From the NCBI RefSeq assembly GCF_009379765.1, contig NZ_WHTD01000029.1:1-62411 (forward strand): a DNA stretch of 62,411 nt, in the 5' to 3' direction. Both the position numbers and the translations under genes were made by a program. The notes below the pieces were generated by a model. It made no database searches. It had not been told where the DNA came from and saw nothing but the letters and a program-made list of their open reading frames with translations. Below, one piece after another: positions 25,199 through 32,681 of the stretch; position 1 is the first letter of the stretch, and each line of letters begins with the position of its first letter. This DNA is from Actinophytocola sp. Lineage in GTDB: Bacteria; Actinomycetota; Actinomycetes; Mycobacteriales; Pseudonocardiaceae.

Positions 25199-25440
25199 GA
25201 GTTCACTCAGCTCCGGTACGCGAAACTCCTGGCCGTACGCGCGAACTCCGGTGGGACCCCTACCTGAGGGTGACGTCGAATCAGGGTCAGCTCAGGGTGG
25301 TTACCGATCCCGCCACCCTTTTGGTTGATGGACGCTACTCCCAGAAGCTGACCTGAACTGGCGACCACAGGTGGACGTGCGAAAGCCCGTTGTACCGCCA
25401 TCATTTTCGTCGAGGGAACACAGACATACAGGGAGAGACC

Positions 25441-26400
25441 ATGATTGAGGCAGTAGGCCTCAGCAAGAGGTACGGGAAGACAGTGGCGGTCGACGACCTG
25501 TCCTTCACCGTCCAAGCCGGGCGGGTCACCGGCTTCCTCGGCCCCAACGGCGCGGGCAAGTCCACCACGATGCGGATGATCCTCGGCCTGGACGCGCCGA
25601 CCGCCGGCGGCGTCCGCATCGACGGCAAGCGGTACCGGGAGCTGCACGAGCCGCTGCGCACCGTCGGCGCGCTGCTGGACGCCAAGTGGATGCACCCCAA
25701 CCGCTCCGCCCGCGCCCACCTGCACTGGCTGGCCAGGTCCAACAAGCTTTCCGTCAAACGGGTCGACGAGGTGCTCGAGACCGTGGGCCTGACCGGGGTC
25801 GCGAACCGTCGCGCAGGCGGGTTCTCGCTCGGCATGTCCCAGCGGCTCGGCATCGCCGCCGCGCTGCTCGGTGACCCGCGGGTGCTGCTGTTCGACGAGC
25901 CGGTCAACGGCCTGGACCCGGAGGGCATCCTCTGGATCCGCCGGTTCATGCACCGGCTGGCCGACGAGGGCCGGACCGTGTTCGTGTCCAGCCACCTGCT
26001 CTCGGAGATGGCGCTGACCGCGCAGGAGCTCGTGGTGATCGGCCGCGGCAAGCTCATCTCGCAGTGCAGCACCGAGGAGTTCGTCGCGCAGGCCACGGAG
26101 AACACCGTGCTCGTGCGCAGCCCGCAGCTCGCGCTCATGCGCTCCGCGCTGGGCCAGCAGGGCGTCACCGTCCGGGACGAGGGCGAGAGCCTTGTGGTGT
26201 CCGGAATGGGCAGTGCCGACATCGGTGAGCTCGCCGCCGCCAAGGGTGTCGTGCTGCACGAGCTGAGCCCGCAGCGCGGCTCGCTCGAGGAGGCCTTCAT
26301 CCAGCTCACCGGCGACTCCGTCGAGTACCACGCCGCCATCGAGAACGGCTCCGATCCGGCCGCCGTACCCGCCACCGACCTCATGCCCGCGGGGAAGTGA
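25441..26400 (+). CDS. ABC transporter ATP-binding protein (exporter, DrrA/BcrA type)
   Basis: A 319-residue ATPase. Walker A GPNGAGKST is near residue 40, signature FSLGMSQRLG (SQR rather than SGGQ, as in BcrA-type exporters) near 130, Walker B VLLFDEPVNGLDPEG near 150, and the H-loop SSHLL near 185. A C-terminal extension of 80 residues is typical of drug and bacitracin exporters. The GAGAGA stretch precedes ATG 25441. It is coupled to the permease through a GTGA overlap. Substrate unknown; a peptide antibiotic or other envelope compound is likely from the NarL-type system next door. Confidence 0.93.
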   Translation: MIEAVGLSKRYGKTVAVDDLSFTVQAGRVTGFLGPNGAGKSTTMRMILGLDAPTAGGVRIDGKRYRELHEPLRTVGALLDAKWMHPNRSARAHLHWLARSNKLSVKRVDEVLETVGLTGVANRRAGGFSLGMSQRLGIAAALLGDPRVLLFDEPVNGLDPEGILWIRRFMHRLADEGRTVFVSSHLLSEMALTAQELVVIGRGKLISQCSTEEFVAQATENTVLVRSPQLALMRSALGQQGVTVRDEGESLVVSGMGSADIGELAAAKGVVLHELSPQRGSLEEAFIQLTGDSVEYHAAIENGSDPAAVPATDLMPAGK

Positions 26401-27167
26401 ACCAGATGACTCTGCTCGCAGTCGAACGAATCAAGCTCTTCACCACGCGCTCGCCGCTGTGGTGCACGCTGGCCGCCCTCGCGGTCACCATCGGCTTCGC
26501 CGCGCTGATCGCCGGCGTCGACACCGACAACCCGTCCACCATCGCCTCGAGCCAGTTCGGCATGAACTTCGGCCTGATGGTGATCATGGTGATGGCCACG
26601 CTGGCGATCACCACCGAGTACCGCTTCGGCACGATCCGGGCGACCTTCCAGGCGATCCCGAACCGGACCGGCGCGCTGCTCGCCAAGACCACGGTCGTGG
26701 CGCTGTTCGCCGGCCTGATCGGCGAGCTGGCGGCGTTCGGTTCGGTGGCCATCTCCAAGCTGATCAGCTCCGGTGCCGACCTCGGCATCAACACCGCGTT
26801 CGAGTGGCGGGCGACCGCCGGCGTCGGGCTGGTGTACGCGATCTCCGCGGTTATCGCGGTGGCGATCGGCCTCCTGGTCCGGCACTCCGCCGGCGCGGTG
26901 TCGCTGACGCTGATCTACGTGCTGCTGGTGGAAAGCCTGGTCGCGCTGATCCCGAGCGTCGGCGACGACATCCAGAAGTGGATGCCGTTCTACGTGGCCA
27001 ACAAGTTCCTCACCGGCGACCCGGATGTGACCAACCGGCCGATCGGCGAGGGTCCGCCCCTGTCGGACGCGGCGCTGAGCCCGTGGTGGGCGCTGGCCTA
27101 CTTCGCCGGTGTGGCGGCCGTGCTGCTCGCCATCGCGGTGTTCAGCGCCAACAAGCGGGACGCGTAG
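26397..27167 (+). CDS. ABC-2 type transporter permease
   Basis: A 256-residue membrane protein with six hydrophobic segments (e.g. LWCTLAALAVTIGFAALIAG; NFGLMVIMVMATLAI; VGLVYAISAVIAVAIGLLV; VSLTLIYVLLVESLVALI; WWALAYFAGVAAVLLAIAVF). ITTEYRFGTIRATF is the conserved cytoplasmic loop of the BcrB/ABC-2 family. GTG 26397 overlaps the ATPase stop; ATG 26406 is possible. It should form the transmembrane half of the exporter with the upstream ATPase. Confidence 0.9.
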   Translation: MNQMTLLAVERIKLFTTRSPLWCTLAALAVTIGFAALIAGVDTDNPSTIASSQFGMNFGLMVIMVMATLAITTEYRFGTIRATFQAIPNRTGALLAKTTVVALFAGLIGELAAFGSVAISKLISSGADLGINTAFEWRATAGVGLVYAISAVIAVAIGLLVRHSAGAVSLTLIYVLLVESLVALIPSVGDDIQKWMPFYVANKFLTGDPDVTNRPIGEGPPLSDAALSPWWALAYFAGVAAVLLAIAVFSANKRDA

Positions 27168-27240
27168 GACCGACCGACGCCGCGGACCGCCCGCGTCGCG
27201 ACACAGGGAAGCGACCGAGCGGTCGCGGTAGCCAGGGGGA

Positions 27241-27277
27241 AGAGCCCGGGTCACCTTTCGGGGGTGGCCCGGGCTCT
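27241..27277 (+). terminator. Terminator after the ABC transporter operon
   Basis: AGAGCCCGGGTCACC and GGTGGCCCGGGCTCT form a 15-bp stem with one mismatch and a 7-base loop, 73 bases after the permease stop. There is no strong T run, only GTGCTGTCTTT downstream. Confidence 0.75.
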
Positions 27278-27438
27278 GTGCTGTCTTTGAAACACACCAA
27301 AAGTCGCGAAGCGGTAACGACTGGACGCCCGCGTCCGATGATCGGTGTGGGCCGGGGCCACGTGTTTTACACCAGACGGCGCGGTAAAGACCACGTTAAG
27401 TCCCTGTGACCTCGGCCACAGCTAGCGGACAGAGTGCC

Positions 27439-27467
27439 TGTTCACAGGGTCATATCGATGGTGAACA
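27439..27467. promoter_or_regulatory. Inverted repeat upstream of the proline-rich hypothetical gene
   Basis: TGTTCAC-N15-GTGAACA lies 50 bases before GTG 27518. It is the only strong dyad in the roughly 240-base gap after the transporter terminator, which otherwise shows no gene. A regulator-binding site is plausible. Confidence 0.4.
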
Positions 27468-27517
27468 ATCCGAATCGCGCCTAACTACACAACGTGGGCG
27501 CCCTTGGAGGTGGACTT

Positions 27518-28189
27518 GTGACGGTGGTTGACACCGGCCCGTTTCCCGAAGCCGCCCCGGCGGTTGAGCAACGACGCTCGTCCAACCCACCGTCGATGTC
27601 CCAGTCGATACCCGACCCGGCGTCACCACCGCCACCGCCACCACCGCCACGGCCGGCGCCGCTGACGGCCGGCGCCCTTCGGGTGGAGCCGCTGATCGGT
27701 CTCGAGTGGTCCCAGGCCATCGAGCAATGGGGCGGCGAGGACGCGACCACGCCCTCCGGCACTCGCCGCTCGTGGCTGCACCGCGCACCGGAGCAGCAGG
27801 TGATGGCGCTTTACCAGACGATCCGCCGCAGTGACCCGCACGCGCCCGCGCCGTGGTGGCTGCGCGCGCTCGCCGCCGGCAACCTCGAGACCCGCGCCGA
27901 GGGCTTCGCGGTGGAGGACCGGGTGGCCAAGCTGCTCTCCGCCAGACCGGGCTGGGTGTTCGTACCCTGGTCGGTCGACGGCGACTCGGGCTACTGGGAG
28001 TACGTGCCGTCCGAGCGCAAGCTCGCCGAGCCCGGTGTGCCCACCACGCTCATGCTCACCGACCGGCATCCCGGCTGGATCGACGTGATCCGTGTGCATG
28101 CTCGCGTCACCCCGGACCCGGTGGCCGTGAAAGGGCTCGCCGACCTGCGCTCGAACCTCGCCCACCTGGAGTCGCTGGCCCCCGCCTAG
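27518..28189 (+). CDS. Hypothetical protein with proline-rich N-terminus
   Basis: A 223-residue protein from GTG 27518, with GGAGG seven bases upstream. Residues 20-50 are a low-complexity Ser/Pro run with eight prolines in a row. The rest is a compact domain with many Trp (EWSQAIEQWGG; APWWLRALAAG; GWVFVPWSVDGDSGYWEYV; HPGWIDVIRVHARV). No signal peptide. I do not recognise the family. It ends 10 bases before trmB, so it may be co-transcribed with it. The DNA encoding the proline run is (CCACCGCCA)-like tandem repeat, likely variable. Confidence 0.75.
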   Translation: MTVVDTGPFPEAAPAVEQRRSSNPPSMSQSIPDPASPPPPPPPPRPAPLTAGALRVEPLIGLEWSQAIEQWGGEDATTPSGTRRSWLHRAPEQQVMALYQTIRRSDPHAPAPWWLRALAAGNLETRAEGFAVEDRVAKLLSARPGWVFVPWSVDGDSGYWEYVPSERKLAEPGVPTTLMLTDRHPGWIDVIRVHARVTPDPVAVKGLADLRSNLAHLESLAPA

Positions 28190-28199
28190 GCTCGCGCGG

Positions 28200-28895
28200 G
28201 TGGAAACGCCCGATCTCACCGGCCGCCGCACGGTCGTCAGCTTCGTCAACCGCGGCGGCCGGATGACCGTCGGTCAGACGCGAGCCTGGGATCGGCGCTG
28301 GCCGGCGCTCGGCCGGGAGGTCGCGTCGCTGCCGGCCGGACCGCTGGACCTCTCCGGCTGGTTCGGCCGGGAGGCGTCGGTGCTGCTGGAGATCGGCTCG
28401 GGGATGGGTGAGACCACGGCACAGCTCGCGCACGCCGCGCCCGAGCTGAACCACCTCGCCGTCGAGGTCTACCAGCCGGGCCTGGCGCAGCTGATGATGC
28501 GCGCGGAGGCCATGGGCATCGACAACCTGCGGCTGCTGCGCGGCGACGCGGTGGTGCTGCTGGAACGGCACGTCGCGGCCGACGCGCTGCACGGCGTGCG
28601 AATCTTCTACCCCGACCCGTGGCCGAAGAAGAAGCATCACAAGCGGCGGCTGGTGCAGCCGGAGTTCATGGCGCTCGTCGCGTCCCGGCTCGAGCCCGGC
28701 GGCCGGGTCCACCTGGCGACGGACTGGGAGAACTACGCCGAGCAGATGCTCGAGGTGCTCTCGGCCGAGCCGCTGCTGCGCAACGTCCACGACGGTTGGT
28801 CCCCGCGGCCGGAGTGGCGGCCGTCGACCAAGTTCGAGAGCCGGGCCGAGGAGGCCGGGCGGATCAGCCGGGACCTCATCTTCGAACGTCGCTGA
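28200..28895 (+). CDS. trmB: tRNA (guanine-N7-)-methyltransferase
   Basis: A 231-residue enzyme that methylates N7 of G46 in the tRNA variable loop. It has the SAM-binding motif LLEIGSGMGETT near residue 63, AVEVYQPGL as the acidic loop of motif II, the hallmark IFYPDPWPKKKHHKRRLVQP (near 138) and the C-terminal STKFESRAEEAG. Start GTG 28200 gives the normal length; an ATG at 28263 inside is too late. Confidence 0.95.
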   Translation: METPDLTGRRTVVSFVNRGGRMTVGQTRAWDRRWPALGREVASLPAGPLDLSGWFGREASVLLEIGSGMGETTAQLAHAAPELNHLAVEVYQPGLAQLMMRAEAMGIDNLRLLRGDAVVLLERHVAADALHGVRIFYPDPWPKKKHHKRRLVQPEFMALVASRLEPGGRVHLATDWENYAEQMLEVLSAEPLLRNVHDGWSPRPEWRPSTKFESRAEEAGRISRDLIFERR

Positions 28896-28906
28896 TGTCC
28901 GTTTTG

Positions 28907-28936
28907 TTGCGCTTTTCCTGAACATCTGCCTAGAAT
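28907..28936 (+). promoter_or_regulatory. Likely promoter for leaderless tetR mRNA
   Basis: TTGCGC (28907-28912), an 18-base spacer and TAGAAT (28931-28936) form a sigma70-like promoter. GTG 28944 is 7 bases after the -10 box, so transcription would begin at or next to the start codon, and no ribosome-binding site is present. This matches the leaderless mRNAs common in actinobacteria. Confidence 0.5.
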
Positions 28937-28943
28937 TCTGATT

Positions 28944-29555
28944 GTGCGCCCAGAAAATGAGTCGGACGACCAGCCACGCTCGTTCATCGAGCGGGCCCGC
29001 CGGGCGCAGATCGTGCGCGCGGCCGTCGAGACGATCGCCGAGGTCGGCTTCGCGAAGGCCTCGTTCGCGCGGATCGCGGCGCGGGCGGGCATCAGCGCGG
29101 GACTGATCTCCTACCACTTCGCGGGCAAGGACGAGCTGATCGGACAGGTCGCCGCGGACATCAAGGAGGCGATGGACCGGGCGATCGGCGAGCGGGCGGC
29201 CGGGGCCGGGAGCTACCTGGCGGCCCTGCGTGCGGTGATCGGCGGGTTCGTCCACTACTGCGCCGAACACCGGGCGGAGATGTACGCGCTGCGCGAGATC
29301 GCCGCGAACGGTGGGCCGGTGGAGCAGGACGACGCGGTCGGCCAGCTGGCCGGGATGTTGCGGGATGGCCAGGAACACGGCGAGTTCCGCGAGTTCTCGC
29401 CGCGGCTGATGGCGCTGACGCTGAACGCGGCGCTCGAGGCGGTGCCGCGGGAGCTCTACTCGCGCGCCGACACGGACGCCGCCGCGTACGCGGACGAGCT
29501 GGCCTCGACGTTCGAACGGGCGGTGCGACGTGAGGGACTGAGGAGACGTGGATGA
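28944..29555 (+). CDS. TetR family transcriptional regulator
   Basis: A 203-residue regulator. The N-terminal helix-turn-helix covers residues 15-65 (RAAVETIAEVGFAKASFARI, then GISAGLISYHFAGKDELI), followed by a helical ligand domain with a TetR_C-like end. GTG 28944 follows a good -10 element directly. It overlaps the next gene by eight bases and leads a three-gene operon with two PH-domain membrane proteins, which it probably controls along with itself. Ligand unknown. Confidence 0.93.
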   Translation: MRPENESDDQPRSFIERARRAQIVRAAVETIAEVGFAKASFARIAARAGISAGLISYHFAGKDELIGQVAADIKEAMDRAIGERAAGAGSYLAALRAVIGGFVHYCAEHRAEMYALREIAANGGPVEQDDAVGQLAGMLRDGQEHGEFREFSPRLMALTLNAALEAVPRELYSRADTDAAAYADELASTFERAVRREGLRRRG

Positions 29556-30036
29556 GGTGTTACGGCCGCCTCGGCACCGGGTGCAGCGGCGGGCGATCGG
29601 CTGGTGGGCGCTGCGTGTGTTGGCGGGAACGGTAGTCGCTGGAGGGGTTCTCGGCCTGGCGTACCTGCTGGTCACGCCGTGGCGATCGGGGCTCGGCATC
29701 GTGCTGGTGGTCGTCGTCGGGTCGGGTGTCGTGCTTCTCGTGGTGGCGCCCGCGTGGCGGTACGCGGTGCACCGGTGGGAGGTCACCGAGGACGCGGTGT
29801 ACGTGCGGAGCGGGTGGGTCGTGCGGGAGTGGCGGATCGCGCCGATCTCGCGGGTGCAGACGGTGGACACGGTGCGCGGACCGCTGCAGCAGGCGCTGGG
29901 CCTCGCGACAGTCACGGTGACGACGGCGTCGGCGCGCGGGCCGATCGCTCTCGTCGGGCTGGACCACCGCACGGCGGCGACCGTGGCGCGCGAGCTGGCG
30001 GAGATCACCCAGGCGACGCCGGGCGACGCGACATGA
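29548..30036 (+). CDS. PH domain-containing membrane protein (YdbS-like)
   Basis: A 162-residue protein with two hydrophobic helices (WALRVLAGTVVAGGVLGLAY; GIVLVVVVGSGVVLLVVAP), then a bacterial PH (DUF304) domain: YAVHRWEVTEDAVYVRSGWV, ISRVQTVDTVRGPLQQALGL and ATVTVTTASARGPIALVG. These come in YdbS/YdbT pairs, small then large, as here. The start GTG 29548 overlaps tetR, and the stop overlaps the YdbT-like gene by four bases. Role: membrane-bound, possibly in envelope stress or secretion of unusual compounds; not defined. Confidence 0.88.
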   Translation: MDEVLRPPRHRVQRRAIGWWALRVLAGTVVAGGVLGLAYLLVTPWRSGLGIVLVVVVGSGVVLLVVAPAWRYAVHRWEVTEDAVYVRSGWVVREWRIAPISRVQTVDTVRGPLQQALGLATVTVTTASARGPIALVGLDHRTAATVARELAEITQATPGDAT

Positions 30037-31553
30037 CCGGCTGGGAGCGGCTCGACGCCCGGGTGATCCGGGTCGATCTCGGCCGCATGCTGGTGTCGCT
30101 GGTCCCGATGGCGGTGATCGCGCTGGTGTTCGGCGGCGCGCTGGACGGCTCGGTGCTGTGGCCCGCCGCGATCATCGCGGTGACCGGCGTCGGCGCGGCC
30201 CTGGCCGACCTGCTGCGCTGGGCGAGGACGAGGTACCGGATCACCGACGAACGGGTGGAGTGCCGAACGGGACTGGTGGTGCGCGGCCACCGGTCGATCC
30301 GCCGGGACCGGATCCGCAGCGTCGACACGACCGCGAAGCTGCGCCACCGCCTGGCGGGGCTCCGGGTGGTGGCCATCCGGGCAGGCGACCGCACCGCGAC
30401 GGGCGAGACCGCGCCGCTGCGCCTCGACGCCGTGTCCCGTGCGACGGCGGAACGCCTCCAGGCCGAGCTGCCCGCAGGCCGAGCCGTCGCACCAGAACCG
30501 GCGGCCCCGGCCGCCACCGGGTCCGCGATCGCCCACTTCCGGTGGCAGTGGGTGCCCTACAACGCGTTCACCGTCTGGGCCTTCCTCACCGGTGCCGGAC
30601 TGGCCTGGGGCGCGTACTGGCTCGGCAAGCCCGTCGGCGTCGATCTCCTCGCCCTCGCCGCCGGGACCGCCGACTGGAGTGCGCTCGGGCTCGGCTGGAC
30701 CATCGCCGCCGCCGTGCTGGCCGCGGGCGTGGTCGGCGTCGTCGGTGTCGGGGTCGCGTTCGTCGGGCAGTACTGGGGGTTCCGGCTGAGCAGGGTCCGG
30801 CTGGCCAGCGGCACCGTGCTGCGGACCAGCCACGGGCTGCTGCGCACCCGGCAGGTCGACCGGGACGAGGCCCGGCTGCGCGGCGTCGAGATCCGCGAGC
30901 CGCTGCCCTGGCGGTGGGCGCGCGGCGCGGACGTCACCGTCGTGTCCACCGGGCTGTCCGCCGGCGGGCTCTCCTCGGCCGGCGGCAGCGCGATCCTGCC
31001 ACGGGTGCCGCTCGCCGACGCACGCCGCGCCACCTCCGCCGTACTGGGTGACGAACGGCCGCTGGCCACGCCGCTCACCACGCACCCGAGGGCGGCGCTG
31101 CGGCGCAGGCTCGGCCGGGCCGTTCTGGTCGGCGTCGCGGCCGGCGCGGTCGGGGTGGTCGTCGACCTGCCGTGGCTCTGGGTGGTGCTGCCGGTCGCGG
31201 TCGGGCTCGCCGTGCTGGCGTACCGGGCGCTGGGGCACGCGCTCGTCGGCCCGCACCTGGTGACCAGGCACGGGGTGAACCGGTCGACCGTCGTGCTGCG
31301 GCGGGACGCGGTGATCGGGTGGACGTTCCGGCAGTCGGTCCTGCAGCGGCGGCTCGGACTGGTGACGGTGAAGGCGACCACGGCGGCCGGCCGCGGCGGC
31401 TATCCGGCGCCCGACGTGCTGGTTCACGACGCCGGCACGCTCGCCGACGACGCCGTACCCGGCCTGATCAGTCGGCACCTGGGCGAAATGCCCGAACTTC
31501 GCTCAACCGTGGGTAACGCCGAGCCACCACACGCCACACGACCAGGTAATTGA
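30033..31553 (+). CDS. PH domain-containing membrane protein (YdbT-like, repeated domains)
   Basis: A 506-residue protein with three membrane-helix pairs, each followed by a PH (DUF304) domain. Examples are YRITDERVECRTGLVVRGHR (near 70) and SRVRLASGTVLRTSHGLLRT (near 255); the last is LVTRHGVNRSTVVLRRDAVI (near 410). This is the standard large partner of the YdbS-like protein encoded just upstream, with a coupled ATGA overlap. The pair should form one membrane complex. Confidence 0.9.
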   Translation: MTGWERLDARVIRVDLGRMLVSLVPMAVIALVFGGALDGSVLWPAAIIAVTGVGAALADLLRWARTRYRITDERVECRTGLVVRGHRSIRRDRIRSVDTTAKLRHRLAGLRVVAIRAGDRTATGETAPLRLDAVSRATAERLQAELPAGRAVAPEPAAPAATGSAIAHFRWQWVPYNAFTVWAFLTGAGLAWGAYWLGKPVGVDLLALAAGTADWSALGLGWTIAAAVLAAGVVGVVGVGVAFVGQYWGFRLSRVRLASGTVLRTSHGLLRTRQVDRDEARLRGVEIREPLPWRWARGADVTVVSTGLSAGGLSSAGGSAILPRVPLADARRATSAVLGDERPLATPLTTHPRAALRRRLGRAVLVGVAAGAVGVVVDLPWLWVVLPVAVGLAVLAYRALGHALVGPHLVTRHGVNRSTVVLRRDAVIGWTFRQSVLQRRLGLVTVKATTAAGRGGYPAPDVLVHDAGTLADDAVPGLISRHLGEMPELRSTVGNAEPPHATRPGN

Positions 31554-31585
31554 GGGCGCCCCTAGCGGGGCCGATACCCACAGAT

Positions 31586-32659
31586 GTGACCGCACTGCGC
31601 GACGAGGCCATTCCGTCCTTCCGACCTCTCGCCGCCGCCGGGCGACCCGGGGCGGGCGACCCGAGGCACGTCGTGCCCCGCAAGCGGTCCACCTACACCG
31701 ACGCAGAGGAGTTCCTGCACGCGTTCCACCGCGCGCGCCCGAAGGCCGGCCAGGTCGAGGCTCGCCTGGCCAAGGTGCGCGCGGAGATCGCCGCCACCGG
31801 CACCTACCGGCACAAGCCCGCCGAGCTGGCATTCGGCGCCAGGCTCGCGCTGCGGGACAGCGGATGGTGCCCGGCCGACGTGCCGTGGCGCGGTCTGCTC
31901 GTCCGCGACCTGCGGGAGATCCGGGACAGCGCCGAGGTCGCCGCGCAGTGCGTGCAGCACCTCCGCGCGGCGACCAACGGCGGCCGGGTCCGGCCGATGG
32001 TCAGCGTGTTCGCGCCGGACACGCCGTGGCGGCCGGGCCCGCGGATCCGCAACGACCAGCTGGTGCGCTACGCGGGCTACGCCGAGCAGGGCCGCACGCT
32101 GGGCGACCGGCGCTACGTCGACTTCACCACCGCGGTGTGCCGGCTGGGCTGGCGGCCACCCACCGGGCGCAGCGCGTTCGACAAGCTGCCGCTGGTGGTG
32201 CAGACCGCGCACGAAGGCGTATCGCTGTTCCCGCTGCCGCGCGACGTGGTGCGCGAGGTGCCGTTGGAGCATCCTGAGCTGCTCTGGTTCGTGGGCCTCG
32301 GGCTGCGCTGGCACGCGGTGCCGGTGATCAGCAACATGCGCCTGGTCATCGGCGGCATCACCTACCCGGCCGCGCCGTACAACGGCGTGTACATCTGCCA
32401 GGCCATCGGCGAGGACGTCCTGGCCGACGACGGGGCATACGGCCTGGTCCGGCACATCGCCGAGCGGCTGGGCCTGGACGTGTCGTCGGAGCGGACGCTG
32501 TGGCGGGACCGGGCCGTCGTCGAGCTCAACCGTGCGGTGGTGCACTCGTTCGACGCGGCAGGCGTCACCATCGAGCACTCGGTCGACGGGTTCCTGCCGG
32601 CCGACGGCGCTCCGAACCGGCCCGCGTTCACGCCCTGGGAGGACGAGTCGTCGCGCTGA
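31586..32659 (+). CDS. Nitric oxide synthase oxygenase-like protein with altered substrate site
   Basis: A 357-residue protein that aligns from memory along nearly its whole length with bacterial NOS oxygenases: ARLAKVRAEIAATGTYRHKP; heme-thiolate region RDSGWCPADVPW with Cys95; RIRNDQLVRYAGYAE; FDKLPLVVQ; REVPLEHPELLWFVGLGLRW; PVISNMRLVIGGITYPAAPYNG; LWRDRAVVELNRAVVHSF. The expected WYM-x-TEIG-x-RN arginine-binding segment reads VYICQAIGEDV, so the guanidinium-binding Glu is Ala273, the Trp is Val, and the adjacent Arg and Asn/Asp differ. The W before the heme Cys is Leu. The C-terminal pterin/dimer segment after VTIEHS is missing. It probably does not make NO from arginine by the known route. 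GTG 31586 is the likely start. The amidohydrolase gene follows after 22 bases. Confidence 0.8.
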   Translation: MTALRDEAIPSFRPLAAAGRPGAGDPRHVVPRKRSTYTDAEEFLHAFHRARPKAGQVEARLAKVRAEIAATGTYRHKPAELAFGARLALRDSGWCPADVPWRGLLVRDLREIRDSAEVAAQCVQHLRAATNGGRVRPMVSVFAPDTPWRPGPRIRNDQLVRYAGYAEQGRTLGDRRYVDFTTAVCRLGWRPPTGRSAFDKLPLVVQTAHEGVSLFPLPRDVVREVPLEHPELLWFVGLGLRWHAVPVISNMRLVIGGITYPAAPYNGVYICQAIGEDVLADDGAYGLVRHIAERLGLDVSSERTLWRDRAVVELNRAVVHSFDAAGVTIEHSVDGFLPADGAPNRPAFTPWEDESSR

Positions 32660-32681
32660 GTCGCCTGGCAGGATCGCGCGC

